A stretch of 64,000 nt of DNA from Candidatus Poribacteria bacterium (GTDB taxonomy: Bacteria; Poribacteria; WGA-4E; PCPOR2b): positions 124,001 through 188,000 of the forward strand of contig JAPPKS010000032.1 of the NCBI GenBank assembly GCA_028819845.1, in the 5' to 3' direction. How positions within the stretch are numbered: position 1 is the stretch's first letter; each line of letters starts with the position of its first letter. The notes beneath the pieces are model-generated. The model was given only the letters and a program-made list of their open reading frames with translations. It ran no database searches and was not told where the DNA came from. Both the position numbers and the translations under genes were made by a program. Below, piece after piece: positions 1 to 8,532 of this stretch.

Positions 1-223
1 TTAAATCGAGGGCGACATACCGATAGCCGATTGCTTTAAGCCGATTTACAATTGATTCGCGCAGCTGAATAGTTCGATTAAAATCCGATTCTGGCACTTG
101 GATGCGCACAATCGCGCCGTGATGGGAGACGGAAGCCCCTTTGATGCCCAGTTCAATCAAATTCCTCTCTGCAAGTTCGATCAATTCATCTACGTTTGGT
201 GTCTGGCCGGTGTTTGATACCAT
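1..223 (-). CDS. LarE C-terminal-domain-like protein (partial, runs off left end)
   Basis: The frame runs 74 codons from an ATG at 221-223 and leaves the window at base 1 without a stop. A purine-rich GGGGAGGAT ribosome site lies just upstream, so this looks like a real start and not the middle of a longer gene. The peptide has SHHGAIVRIQVPE near residues 33-45 and ends in GYRYVALDL. That pattern (HHG-x-x-x-R-I-x-V-P, then GYRYVTLDL) is what I know from the C-terminal end of LarE, the ATP-dependent sacrificial sulfur transferase that makes the nickel-pincer cofactor. The ATP pyrophosphatase half of LarE would need about 200 more residues upstream, and none are encoded there. It is either a stand-alone LarE C-terminal domain or a remnant. 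The family call is from memory and moderate. Confidence 0.5.
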   Translation of the reverse strand, partial: MVSNTGQTPNVDELIELAERNLIELGIKGASVSHHGAIVRIQVPESDFNRTIQLRESIVNRLKAIGYRYVALDL

Positions 224-489
224 CCCTATCCTCCCCTTTAGACACTGCGTGAGTGTAGCATACAATACGCCGTATCACAATGCAAATAATCTCCCCAAGA
301 GGCACGTGTTTGTGCGATGGGTTTAAGCCGGTTGGAACGGTAATCCCGAAACGAGCATGCCGCGCGCACAATCGAAGAAGCCGAGATGTGACGCCGCGAT
401 TCGGAGATCGCTCCTACAGTGATTTGGATGCTTTGCACGTAAACCAACAATAAACAGTATCGTCTAGTTTAGTATAGGAGGAAACAAAC
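224..489. other. Divergent intergenic region
   Basis: This separates the leftward LarE-like gene from the rightward alpha-2-macroglobulin gene. It holds one short palindromic repeat (396-418) and, at its right end, a strong AGGAGGA ribosome site seven bases before the ATG at 490. I see no convincing promoter with both boxes and no RNA gene. Confidence 0.6.
396..418. repeat. Short intergenic palindromic repeat
   Basis: The sequence has GCGAT and ATCGC arms around a six-base loop, followed by TCCTACA. It resembles the small intergenic hairpins seen elsewhere in this window (8305, 10547, 10595, 11761, 32670), all outside or at the very edge of genes. Copy number elsewhere in the genome cannot be seen from here. 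Confidence 0.4.
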
Positions 490-3400
490 ATGAAACTCAC
501 CAACAGACAACTGCTCGCCATCATCGGTGTCCTCTCCTTCATTATCATTGCCGGGGCAATCTATATTGGAATCCATAACGCAAGAGAAATGGATCAAGTC
601 TACGTTGAGACGTTTTCGCCGGAGGGTCAAGTAAAACCGCACGGGAATTTTACCATTGCATTCTCTCGCCCGGTTGTTGAGAGCACCGACATTAACCAAG
701 ATTTGGACGAAATACCAGTCAAGTTCACTCCTCAAATTCCGGGCAAATTCCGCTGGATTGCACTGAACACGCTTCGTTTCTTCCCTATAGTTTCCCTTTC
801 CCCGTCCACCGAATACACTGCAGAAGTATCCCCGAAAATACCTTCATCGCCAAAATTTACGATTACCGGGAAACGCAAGTTTGCTTTTTTCACCGAGCGA
901 TTTCAGGTTCGGAGTTCTCGACTTGCGTTTGAATACAGCACCATAAAAAAGAGCCATGCGAAGATTATCGGCACGGTCGAATTCAACTATCGTGTCAGCG
1001 CCATATCGTTGAGGGAACGGCTTTCGATTTCACACGAAGGCGGTGCGAAAATCCCCTATCATATACGCACGCGTGCACCGGAGACGTACATTGTAGAATT
1101 AGAGACAGAGGAAGTTGTACGGGGTGACGGAGATCAGCGCATTCAGATGAAAATCGATAAGGGTTTCACGCCGATTGACGGCCATCTCGGTCTTAAGAAG
1201 GCTCATATCACGCCAATTGTTTTGAAGCGGCACGATGATTTGCTCATCACCCGTATATCTCCCCGTAGCAGCGGCGATGGACGTTATATTGAGGTTGAGG
1301 TGAGTTCAAGTATTGATATCAAGGATGCCAAACCTTATATAGTGGTGGAACCCGAGATTGATTTTCGACTCGCCAGCCGATACCGCTATCTGAGAATTTT
1401 AGGTGATTTCAAGCCTGCTGAACGCTATACCGTAACAGTTAAGCAAGGATTGCGTTCGGAAGACAACGCGGTACTCCGTAAAGAGTTTTCCACAACAGTG
1501 GCAATTCCAAATCTGAGACCGAACCTCCGTTTTATCGGTGAGGGGCGTTATCTACCCAGAGACGGTGAATTAAACCTCGGTTTGGCGACAATTAACGTCA
1601 ACAAGGTGCAGGTTGAAATCGAGAAAGTATTTGCAAATAACCTTGTTTTTCTCGCTAGTGCGCAGGGCTGGTCGGATTATGCGCGAAACCTAGGTGAGTC
1701 CCTGCACACTGAAGAGGTTGAAATTCAGTCTGTACTTAATGACGAGGTGACAACGCCTATCCCTTTGAAGGATTACCTGTCAGCCGATCACATCGGCATT
1801 TTTAAGGTGACAGCGCGTGATATCGACCGCCGTTGGCGGAGCGCTACGCAGTGGGTTATGCTCACCGACCTCGGCATCATGGCGAAAAAGTCAGCGGATG
1901 TGTTGTGGGTATGGGTCAATTCGCTCTCATCGCTGCGTCCTGTGCCTAATGCAAAGATTGAACTAATGAGCGATAACAACCAGACCTTGTTGAGCGGTAC
2001 GACCGATGAAAATGGTTGGGTCAAGTTTACGTCTATCGTGGAGAAGATTAAGGATTTCACGCCGTTCATGGTCACTGCTGCCAAGGGGAGCGATCTCGCG
2101 TTCATTCAATTGAATCAACATAAACTTGCTACTACCGATTTCGATGTCACGGGTGCACCGTACCTGAGTCGGGGATATGAGGCGTTTATCTACACCGACC
2201 GCGGTGTGTACCGTCCCGGAGAGGTCGCCAACGTGGTGGGGATTGTACGTGCAGTAAATCGTGCGACACCGCCGCGATTTCCGGTGCTGATGCGGGTGCT
2301 GGGGCCAAACCGGCGGATAATGCGAGAGTTCCGGGCTCAAACCGATACGGAAGGGGCGTGCGAATTTCAGATTGCACTGCCACCCTATGTGAAGACGGGA
2401 AGATATACTGCCAAGTTGTTAGTTGCCGACCAGGAAATTGGACGTTCGCATTTTCAAGTTGAGGAATTTGTGCCGGATAGGATTAAGGTCAAGCTCAACA
2501 CAGATAAACCGGTCTATGCCCTTGGCGATGAAGCGGAAATCAGTGTTGCGGCGGTGAACTTGTTTGGGCCGCCGGCGGTAGGGAGAAGGGCGCAAGCGGC
2601 ATGCGATATTGAGGCGGACATTTTTGCTCCGGCGGAATGGCGTTCGTTTACCTTCAACGACGCCGAGATTGGGTTCCAGAAACAACGCATCGATTTGGGC
2701 GAAACGCAGACGGACGAAAACGGCCAAACGACCTATCAGCTGAAAATTCCTGCGGGTCTGAAATCCCCGTCCGCTTTGCGCGGCGTTGTCGCGGCGACGG
2801 TCAGCGAACCGGGCGGCAGAGCTGTGAGTGCTTACCACCGCATTACTATTCACCCCTACTCTCATTACCCCGGTATCCGTAGGGTATCGGAATGGCATGT
2901 GAAAATCAACGCGGAGACCCGGTTTGAATACATCGCCCTCGACAAGGAGGGAATTCCTGCGCCGGGACGGGATTTGGAGTTGACACTTTTCAAACTTCAG
3001 TGGAACACAATTTTAAAACGCGATAATCGCGGACGCTATAAATATGTTTCAGAAAAGCAGGGGATTGAAGTCGAGTCTTATCCGCTGGTATCGTCTGGCA
3101 GCATCAAACCCATCGTCTTTTCACCGGGCGAATACGGGGAATACCGAGTTCAGCTTCGAGACTTGGCATCCGGTGCGTCAACATCGACAAACTTCACCGT
3201 CACCGGATGGGGCTACGCACCTTGGGCGATGGACCAACCCGGCCGTATAGAGATTGACCTTGATAAAGCGGCGTACCAACCAGGCGAAATCGCTAAGGCA
3301 CAGATTAAAGCGCCCTTCTCAGGGAAACTTATTTTAACAATTGAGCGGGACAACCCATTAAGTTATCGGACAGTTATGCTACGCGAGAATACAGCCGTAA

Positions 3401-5871
3401 TTGACATCCCGGTTCGCGCCGAATACGCACCGAACGTTTACATCTCTGCTAATCTCATCCGTTCGACGAAGTCGTTGGAACGACACGCCCCGGCGCGTGC
3501 ATTTGGCGTTGCGCCGCTAAAGATTGATAGCGAGGCGAAGCGGTTAGCAGTTCAACTCAATGCACCCGAGAAGATTCGTCCAAACCGGACGGTTGAGATT
3601 GGGTTCCGTGTTAAAGGCGGTTCCGGTGCGAGGCATGTCACGATTGCGGCAGTGGACGAGGGCATACTCCAGTTGACCGATTTTCGGACGCCCGACCCGC
3701 ACGGCTTTTTCTTCCAACAGCGCGGGCTAAACACCGCGTCCTATGACCTGTATTCCGCAATTTTGCCGGAGATAGAAGCTGCAAAAGGGGATTTGAGCAC
3801 GGGCGGCGGCGATGGCATCGAAGCGGGGCGCAAAAAGCGTCTAAGCACTATTAGCGTGACACGGATTAAGCCGGTTTCGCTGTGGTCTGGCCTGCTCAAA
3901 ACGGATGCCGCCGGAAAGGGCGTGGTTCGGTTTGATGTGCCGACCTTTAACGGGCAGTTACGTTTGATGGCAGTTGCGTTCGACGGCGATCGATTCGGTT
4001 CGGCGCAAGCGTTTGTCAGCGTGCGCGAGCCGATTGTGATGACGCCGACTTTTCCCCGGTTTATCTCAGGCGGCGACCGGTTCCAAGTTCCCGTTACTAT
4101 TTATAACGGCACCGGCAAGCCGGGGGACTTTGAACTCCAATTGAGTGCTACATCGTTTGTTGACATCACCGGCGGCCGCTCGCAGTCGGTTCATCTTGAC
4201 CTTGAAACAGAAAAGCAGGTCTTATTCAATCTTGAGGCGTCAGATGCGATGGGCGAAGTCAGGTTCAATCTCTCCGCAGCGGGCAACGATGAGCGCGCGC
4301 AGATTGCGACCCACCTCCCGCTACGTCCGGCGGCGCCGCCGGTGACACTGACAGGATACGGAGTGGTTTCTGCGGGGCAACCGGCGGACTTTACCTTCCC
4401 GTCGAACTTCATCGAAGGAACAGCGGCGTATACGCTCACTATTTCGCCATTCCCGGCGGTGCAATTCGCGGGCGGACTTCAATATCTATTGAGCTATCCG
4501 CACGGTTGTATCGAACAGACGACCTCAATGGTCTTTCCGCTGCTCCATTTCGACGAGTTTGCACGTTTGGTTGAACCAGAACTGTTCCAGAGCGGCGGTT
4601 CAGACTATTTTATCATGGAGGGCATTGCAAAGCTTGAAAGTATGCTCCTGCCCTCCAATTATTTTGCGTATTGGCCCGGCGAGACACACACGCACCATTG
4701 GGGAAGCATCTACGCCGCACACTTTTTGGTTGAAGCGCGGAAGGCTGGGTATCAGGTTTCTGACCGCGTCTACGATGCGATGTTGAAGGGGCTGAAGCAT
4801 GAGGCAAAACAGAGCGGCGGCGATGTCAGACATGAAATGGAGCGCGTTGCGTACGCCTGCTATGTGTTAGCCGCGGCGGGGCACCCAGAAAAGAGCACGA
4901 TGGTCTACCTGAAGAACAACCGTCTGGATTCACTCAGCGATTACAGCCAGTTTCAGCTTGCCGGCGCTTTTGCACTTTCAGGTGACCTTAACACCGCCCT
5001 ATCCATGCTTCCCACCACCGTCGCCCCGCGAACTGATGATGATGTGCGCGAATCGGGAGGCAACTTAAACTCGTCCGTCCGTGCGCAAGCCATAATGCTA
5101 GATGTATTGGCAGAGGTGAATCCAAATCACCCTTCAATTCCGAACCTTGTCAAGCGTCTCGCCGATTCCGCTTCGAACAACAATCGCTGGTACACGACGC
5201 AGGAGAACGCTTTCGCATTTCTCGCACTTGGCAAAATCTTCAAAACACAGATGCAGAGCGACTACATCGGTACAGTGGCGCTGAACGGCGAGCAATTCGC
5301 GGACTTCGACGCCGCGGAGCAGCAATTTGCGAACGAAAACTGGGGCGGGGCGCAGGTTCAGGTGAACGTCGAGGGCGCCGGGAATTGTTACTATTATTGG
5401 ACAGCATTCGGTGTTCAGACCGATTCAACTATTCAGGAGTTTGACAATGAACTGCAGGTGAGGCGCGGCTATTTCTCTGAAAACGGTGTACCGATAGAAG
5501 ACGGGAATTTTCAGCATGGCAGTCTGCTCGTTGCGGAGATTACGATTAAGGCGTTGACCGATACGCTGGAAAACGTCGCCGTGGTAGATGTCTTGCCGGC
5601 GGGTTTTGAGATTGAGAATCCGCGCTTGGAGTCGCGTGCCGGGGTGCCGTGGATCTCCAAGAGTGGATTTCAACCGGACTACATGGATATCCGCGATGAC
5701 CGCCTTATCTTTTTCGGTAAATTCCCGCGCCAGAAGAAGCAGAAGTTTTTCTACGCCCTTCGAGCCGTGACCCGCGGCGATTTTGCACTGCCGCCGGTAG
5801 CTGCCGAAGCCATGTACGATCCAACGAAATCTTCGGCGGCATCAAGCGGGAGGATACGTGTTGTCGAGTGA
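490..5871 (+). CDS. Bacterial alpha-2-macroglobulin (ECAM-type protease trap)
   Basis: This 1793-residue envelope protein starts with a membrane segment (about residues 8-28) and has no lipobox cysteine, so it is probably anchored by an uncleaved N-terminal helix facing the periplasm. Repeated macroglobulin domains fill the N-terminal two thirds, including the segments GYEAFIYTDRGVYRPGE and KPVYALGDE typical of the family. The thioester motif Cys-Ile-Glu-Gln lies at residues 1340-1343 (PHGCIEQTTS), followed by the alpha-alpha-toroid region and a receptor-binding-like tail. Known relatives trap invading proteases by a conformational change that exposes the thioester. The start follows a strong AGGAGGA site. 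The next gene encodes PBP1C, the usual partner, which supports a role in envelope defence or repair. E. coli YfhM is slightly shorter (about 1650 residues). Confidence 0.93.
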   Translation: MKLTNRQLLAIIGVLSFIIIAGAIYIGIHNAREMDQVYVETFSPEGQVKPHGNFTIAFSRPVVESTDINQDLDEIPVKFTPQIPGKFRWIALNTLRFFPIVSLSPSTEYTAEVSPKIPSSPKFTITGKRKFAFFTERFQVRSSRLAFEYSTIKKSHAKIIGTVEFNYRVSAISLRERLSISHEGGAKIPYHIRTRAPETYIVELETEEVVRGDGDQRIQMKIDKGFTPIDGHLGLKKAHITPIVLKRHDDLLITRISPRSSGDGRYIEVEVSSSIDIKDAKPYIVVEPEIDFRLASRYRYLRILGDFKPAERYTVTVKQGLRSEDNAVLRKEFSTTVAIPNLRPNLRFIGEGRYLPRDGELNLGLATINVNKVQVEIEKVFANNLVFLASAQGWSDYARNLGESLHTEEVEIQSVLNDEVTTPIPLKDYLSADHIGIFKVTARDIDRRWRSATQWVMLTDLGIMAKKSADVLWVWVNSLSSLRPVPNAKIELMSDNNQTLLSGTTDENGWVKFTSIVEKIKDFTPFMVTAAKGSDLAFIQLNQHKLATTDFDVTGAPYLSRGYEAFIYTDRGVYRPGEVANVVGIVRAVNRATPPRFPVLMRVLGPNRRIMREFRAQTDTEGACEFQIALPPYVKTGRYTAKLLVADQEIGRSHFQVEEFVPDRIKVKLNTDKPVYALGDEAEISVAAVNLFGPPAVGRRAQAACDIEADIFAPAEWRSFTFNDAEIGFQKQRIDLGETQTDENGQTTYQLKIPAGLKSPSALRGVVAATVSEPGGRAVSAYHRITIHPYSHYPGIRRVSEWHVKINAETRFEYIALDKEGIPAPGRDLELTLFKLQWNTILKRDNRGRYKYVSEKQGIEVESYPLVSSGSIKPIVFSPGEYGEYRVQLRDLASGASTSTNFTVTGWGYAPWAMDQPGRIEIDLDKAAYQPGEIAKAQIKAPFSGKLILTIERDNPLSYRTVMLRENTAVIDIPVRAEYAPNVYISANLIRSTKSLERHAPARAFGVAPLKIDSEAKRLAVQLNAPEKIRPNRTVEIGFRVKGGSGARHVTIAAVDEGILQLTDFRTPDPHGFFFQQRGLNTASYDLYSAILPEIEAAKGDLSTGGGDGIEAGRKKRLSTISVTRIKPVSLWSGLLKTDAAGKGVVRFDVPTFNGQLRLMAVAFDGDRFGSAQAFVSVREPIVMTPTFPRFISGGDRFQVPVTIYNGTGKPGDFELQLSATSFVDITGGRSQSVHLDLETEKQVLFNLEASDAMGEVRFNLSAAGNDERAQIATHLPLRPAAPPVTLTGYGVVSAGQPADFTFPSNFIEGTAAYTLTISPFPAVQFAGGLQYLLSYPHGCIEQTTSMVFPLLHFDEFARLVEPELFQSGGSDYFIMEGIAKLESMLLPSNYFAYWPGETHTHHWGSIYAAHFLVEARKAGYQVSDRVYDAMLKGLKHEAKQSGGDVRHEMERVAYACYVLAAAGHPEKSTMVYLKNNRLDSLSDYSQFQLAGAFALSGDLNTALSMLPTTVAPRTDDDVRESGGNLNSSVRAQAIMLDVLAEVNPNHPSIPNLVKRLADSASNNNRWYTTQENAFAFLALGKIFKTQMQSDYIGTVALNGEQFADFDAAEQQFANENWGGAQVQVNVEGAGNCYYYWTAFGVQTDSTIQEFDNELQVRRGYFSENGVPIEDGNFQHGSLLVAEITIKALTDTLENVAVVDVLPAGFEIENPRLESRAGVPWISKSGFQPDYMDIRDDRLIFFGKFPRQKKQKFFYALRAVTRGDFALPPVAAEAMYDPTKSSAASSGRIRVVE

Positions 5872-5943
5872 GTTTTGAACGAACGTGGAGTCACATTGAT
5901 ATCGTTCGACCGTGATTGTCAAGCAACCTAATCAGAGGCGAAA

Positions 5944-8298
5944 ATGCGCAAATACCTACATTCAAAACGGGTGCGGTTGTGCCTCTATCTGATATCAGGA
6001 ATCGTGCTCGTTCCATTAGTGCTGTTCCAGTTGGCGAATCGGCTGTTCCCGCTGCCTGTGGAGAAGCTGCATCTGCCGGCTTCAACCATAGTTTTCGACC
6101 GCAGCGGCGAATGGCTCCGAGTTTTCATCGCGACCGACGAGTCGTGGCACATCCCCGAACCCTCCTTGGATGAGATTTCGCCAAAGCTGAAAAGCGCGGT
6201 TTTGACCTACGAAGACCGCTGGTTTTACCGCCACTTTGGGATTAATCCCTTCTCAATGTTGCAAGCGGCGATCGACAACATCAAGGCGGGGAAAATCGTC
6301 CGAGGCGGATCGACCATAACAATGCAGGTTGCCCGTATGATGGAGCCGAAAGCGCGTACGGTTCCGAACAAGTTGGTTGAGATGTTCCGCGCCCTCCAGC
6401 TTGAACTTGCCTACACTAAAGACGAAATTTTGACCATTTACTTCAACATGGCGCCCTACGGCGGCAATATCGTTGGGTCTGCGGCGGCGTCTCGCGTCTA
6501 CTTCAATAAACCCCAGAGCCGCCTCAGTTTAGGGGAAGCCGCGCTGCTGGCTGCTATTCCGAACTCGCCGACGTATCTGCGTCCGGATGTTTATCCGGAT
6601 AACGCGCGGGCAGCGCGAACGAAGGTGCTGCGGCAGATGCGTAAATTTGGGAAAATCGGTCTGAGCGAGATGCAAGGAGCCGCCAGTGAGTCAATTCCGA
6701 CGAATCGTTACCCGATGCCGTTTAAGGCACCCCACTTAGCCAGGCTGCTGGCGAAAACAGAGTCTTCCAGAGGACACCTAATCAATTCGACGATCGATTC
6801 CGAAGTCCAGGAACTGTCGGCGCGCGTACTTCGTGAACATCTCGCGCCCGTGAGGCGGGCGGACATTTCAACCGGTGCGGTTGTGGTGATGGATACGAAA
6901 AGCCGCGAAGTGCTGGCGATGGTCGGCTCGCACGATTTCTTCGATTACAGTAGCGGGGGGCAGGTCAACGGTGCAATGGCTCCGCGTTCGCCAGGTTCAG
7001 CGCTCAAGCCGTTCATCTATGGGATCGCCTTAGAGCGGGGATTAATTACGCCCGAAAGCCTTTTGCACGATGTTCCCGTCGATTACGCGGGCTTCAGCCC
7101 AGTCAACTATGATGGGGATTACCGCGGTTATGTGACGGCGCGGGACGCGCTCGCCTATTCGCTCAACGTGCCCGCGGTTAACCTATACGCGCAACTCGGA
7201 AATGACGGCATCTACGATTTTCTCAAACGGGCTGGAGTTTCTACGCTGTCAGAGCCTAAGCCACACTACGGATTGTCGTTAATCTTGGGCAGTTGCGAGG
7301 TTACGTTGCTGGAGTTGACAACACTCTACGCCGGACTCGCCAATCTTGGGGAGTTTGGGCAGCATCAATTGATTAAATCGAGCGGAGACACGGCACCCGG
7401 TTTTTCCACGAAACGGCTTTTGAGCAGGGGCGCAAGTTTCATTCTTACAGAGATGTTGACGGAAGTACGCCGCCCGGATTTGCCTACGGCGTATGAAGCG
7501 TCAATAAACCTCCCCAAAGTCGCATGGAAGACGGGCACTTCTTATGGACATAGAGATGCTTGGAGCGTCGGGTATACACCGTCATACACAATCGGGGTTT
7601 GGGTGGGAAACTTCGACGGGCACGGTGCACCGTCGCTCGTGGGGTCCGAAGTTGCAGCGCCGATACTATTTGCGCTGTTCAATGCGCTGACGAACTCCGC
7701 TGCCAACCGATGGTATACGCGCCCATATCAGGTCAGCACGCGAGAGGTATGCGCCTTAAGCGGGATGCTGGAGTCGGGTAACTGTCCGACTACCAAAGCC
7801 GGCGATTACATCGCTAACCGCTCTACCAACATGCCGTGCCGCGTTCACAAGCAGATAACAATCGATAATGAAACCGGAGCGTCGCTCTGCTCACACTGCC
7901 GAATCGGGAGATCTTACCACCACGCGGTCTTTGAGGAGTGGCATCCAGCGGTCGGGACATGGTTGAGCAAAAACGGCTACGCGATTCAACCGATACCGCC
8001 GCACAATCCATATTGCGTTGGAGTCGTTGCCGGACAAGGACCCGTCATTCGATCGCCGTCAGAGGACAGCGAATACCTCATTCGGTCGGGCGTGGAACTT
8101 GAATATCAAAAACTGCTTTTAGCTGCGTCCGTGTCCAATCGAACGAAACAGATTTTCTGGTTTGTGAATGGAGAGTTGGTTTTTAAGGGGACGCCCGATG
8201 AGCCGGTTTTTTTAACGCCCGACGTGGGGAGGCATCAACTGACCTGCGTTGACGACGAGGGGCGTTCGTCGAGCAGAACGCTGATTGTTAGGGATTAG
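5944..8298 (+). CDS. pbpC: Penicillin-binding protein 1C (bifunctional peptidoglycan synthase)
   Basis: The 784-residue protein has an N-terminal membrane helix (about residues 12-30). A family 51 glycosyltransferase follows, with EDRWFYRHFG near residue 90 and GGSTITMQVARM near residue 120. The transpeptidase domain has all three catalytic boxes: S352-x-x-K355 (SALK), S406-L-N408 and K529-T-G-T-S. The C-terminal 90 residues look like the BiPBP_C immunoglobulin-like domain typical of PBP1C. It polymerises and crosslinks glycan strands on the outer face of the inner membrane. The gene starts 72 bp after the alpha-2-macroglobulin gene, behind an AGAGGCG ribosome site. The two are probably co-transcribed, as in many Proteobacteria where the trap is thought to protect the periplasm when the wall is breached. 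Confidence 0.95.
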   Translation: MRKYLHSKRVRLCLYLISGIVLVPLVLFQLANRLFPLPVEKLHLPASTIVFDRSGEWLRVFIATDESWHIPEPSLDEISPKLKSAVLTYEDRWFYRHFGINPFSMLQAAIDNIKAGKIVRGGSTITMQVARMMEPKARTVPNKLVEMFRALQLELAYTKDEILTIYFNMAPYGGNIVGSAAASRVYFNKPQSRLSLGEAALLAAIPNSPTYLRPDVYPDNARAARTKVLRQMRKFGKIGLSEMQGAASESIPTNRYPMPFKAPHLARLLAKTESSRGHLINSTIDSEVQELSARVLREHLAPVRRADISTGAVVVMDTKSREVLAMVGSHDFFDYSSGGQVNGAMAPRSPGSALKPFIYGIALERGLITPESLLHDVPVDYAGFSPVNYDGDYRGYVTARDALAYSLNVPAVNLYAQLGNDGIYDFLKRAGVSTLSEPKPHYGLSLILGSCEVTLLELTTLYAGLANLGEFGQHQLIKSSGDTAPGFSTKRLLSRGASFILTEMLTEVRRPDLPTAYEASINLPKVAWKTGTSYGHRDAWSVGYTPSYTIGVWVGNFDGHGAPSLVGSEVAAPILFALFNALTNSAANRWYTRPYQVSTREVCALSGMLESGNCPTTKAGDYIANRSTNMPCRVHKQITIDNETGASLCSHCRIGRSYHHAVFEEWHPAVGTWLSKNGYAIQPIPPHNPYCVGVVAGQGPVIRSPSEDSEYLIRSGVELEYQKLLLAASVSNRTKQIFWFVNGELVFKGTPDEPVFLTPDVGRHQLTCVDDEGRSSSRTLIVRD

Positions 8299-8304
8299 CG
8301 TTTT

Positions 8305-8330
8305 GGGCAGGCACAAGACCTGCCCCTACA
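8305..8330. repeat. Palindromic repeat after pbpC
   Basis: GGGCAGG and CCTGCCC form a perfect 7-bp stem around a seven-base loop, just seven bases after the pbpC stop. No T-run follows, so it is not a classical intrinsic terminator, though it could stabilise the 3' end. It resembles the other intergenic hairpins of this window. Confidence 0.5.
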
Positions 8331-8532
8331 TTGAGGTAAGTTGTTTGAAATTCGGAAGTTTGTCGTTGGGTGGAGGTGGTTTGGTTATACGAAAAGCGTT
8401 GGTTTACCGTTGATAATTTTTGGAGCAATCCGCTTAACCCAACCTACAAAAGCTAGTGGGTGTCAGATTACATTCTCCCCCTTGCTAATGGGGAGTTAAA
8501 AGGAAGTCAGGTGCTTTGCACCCGCGCCAAAT

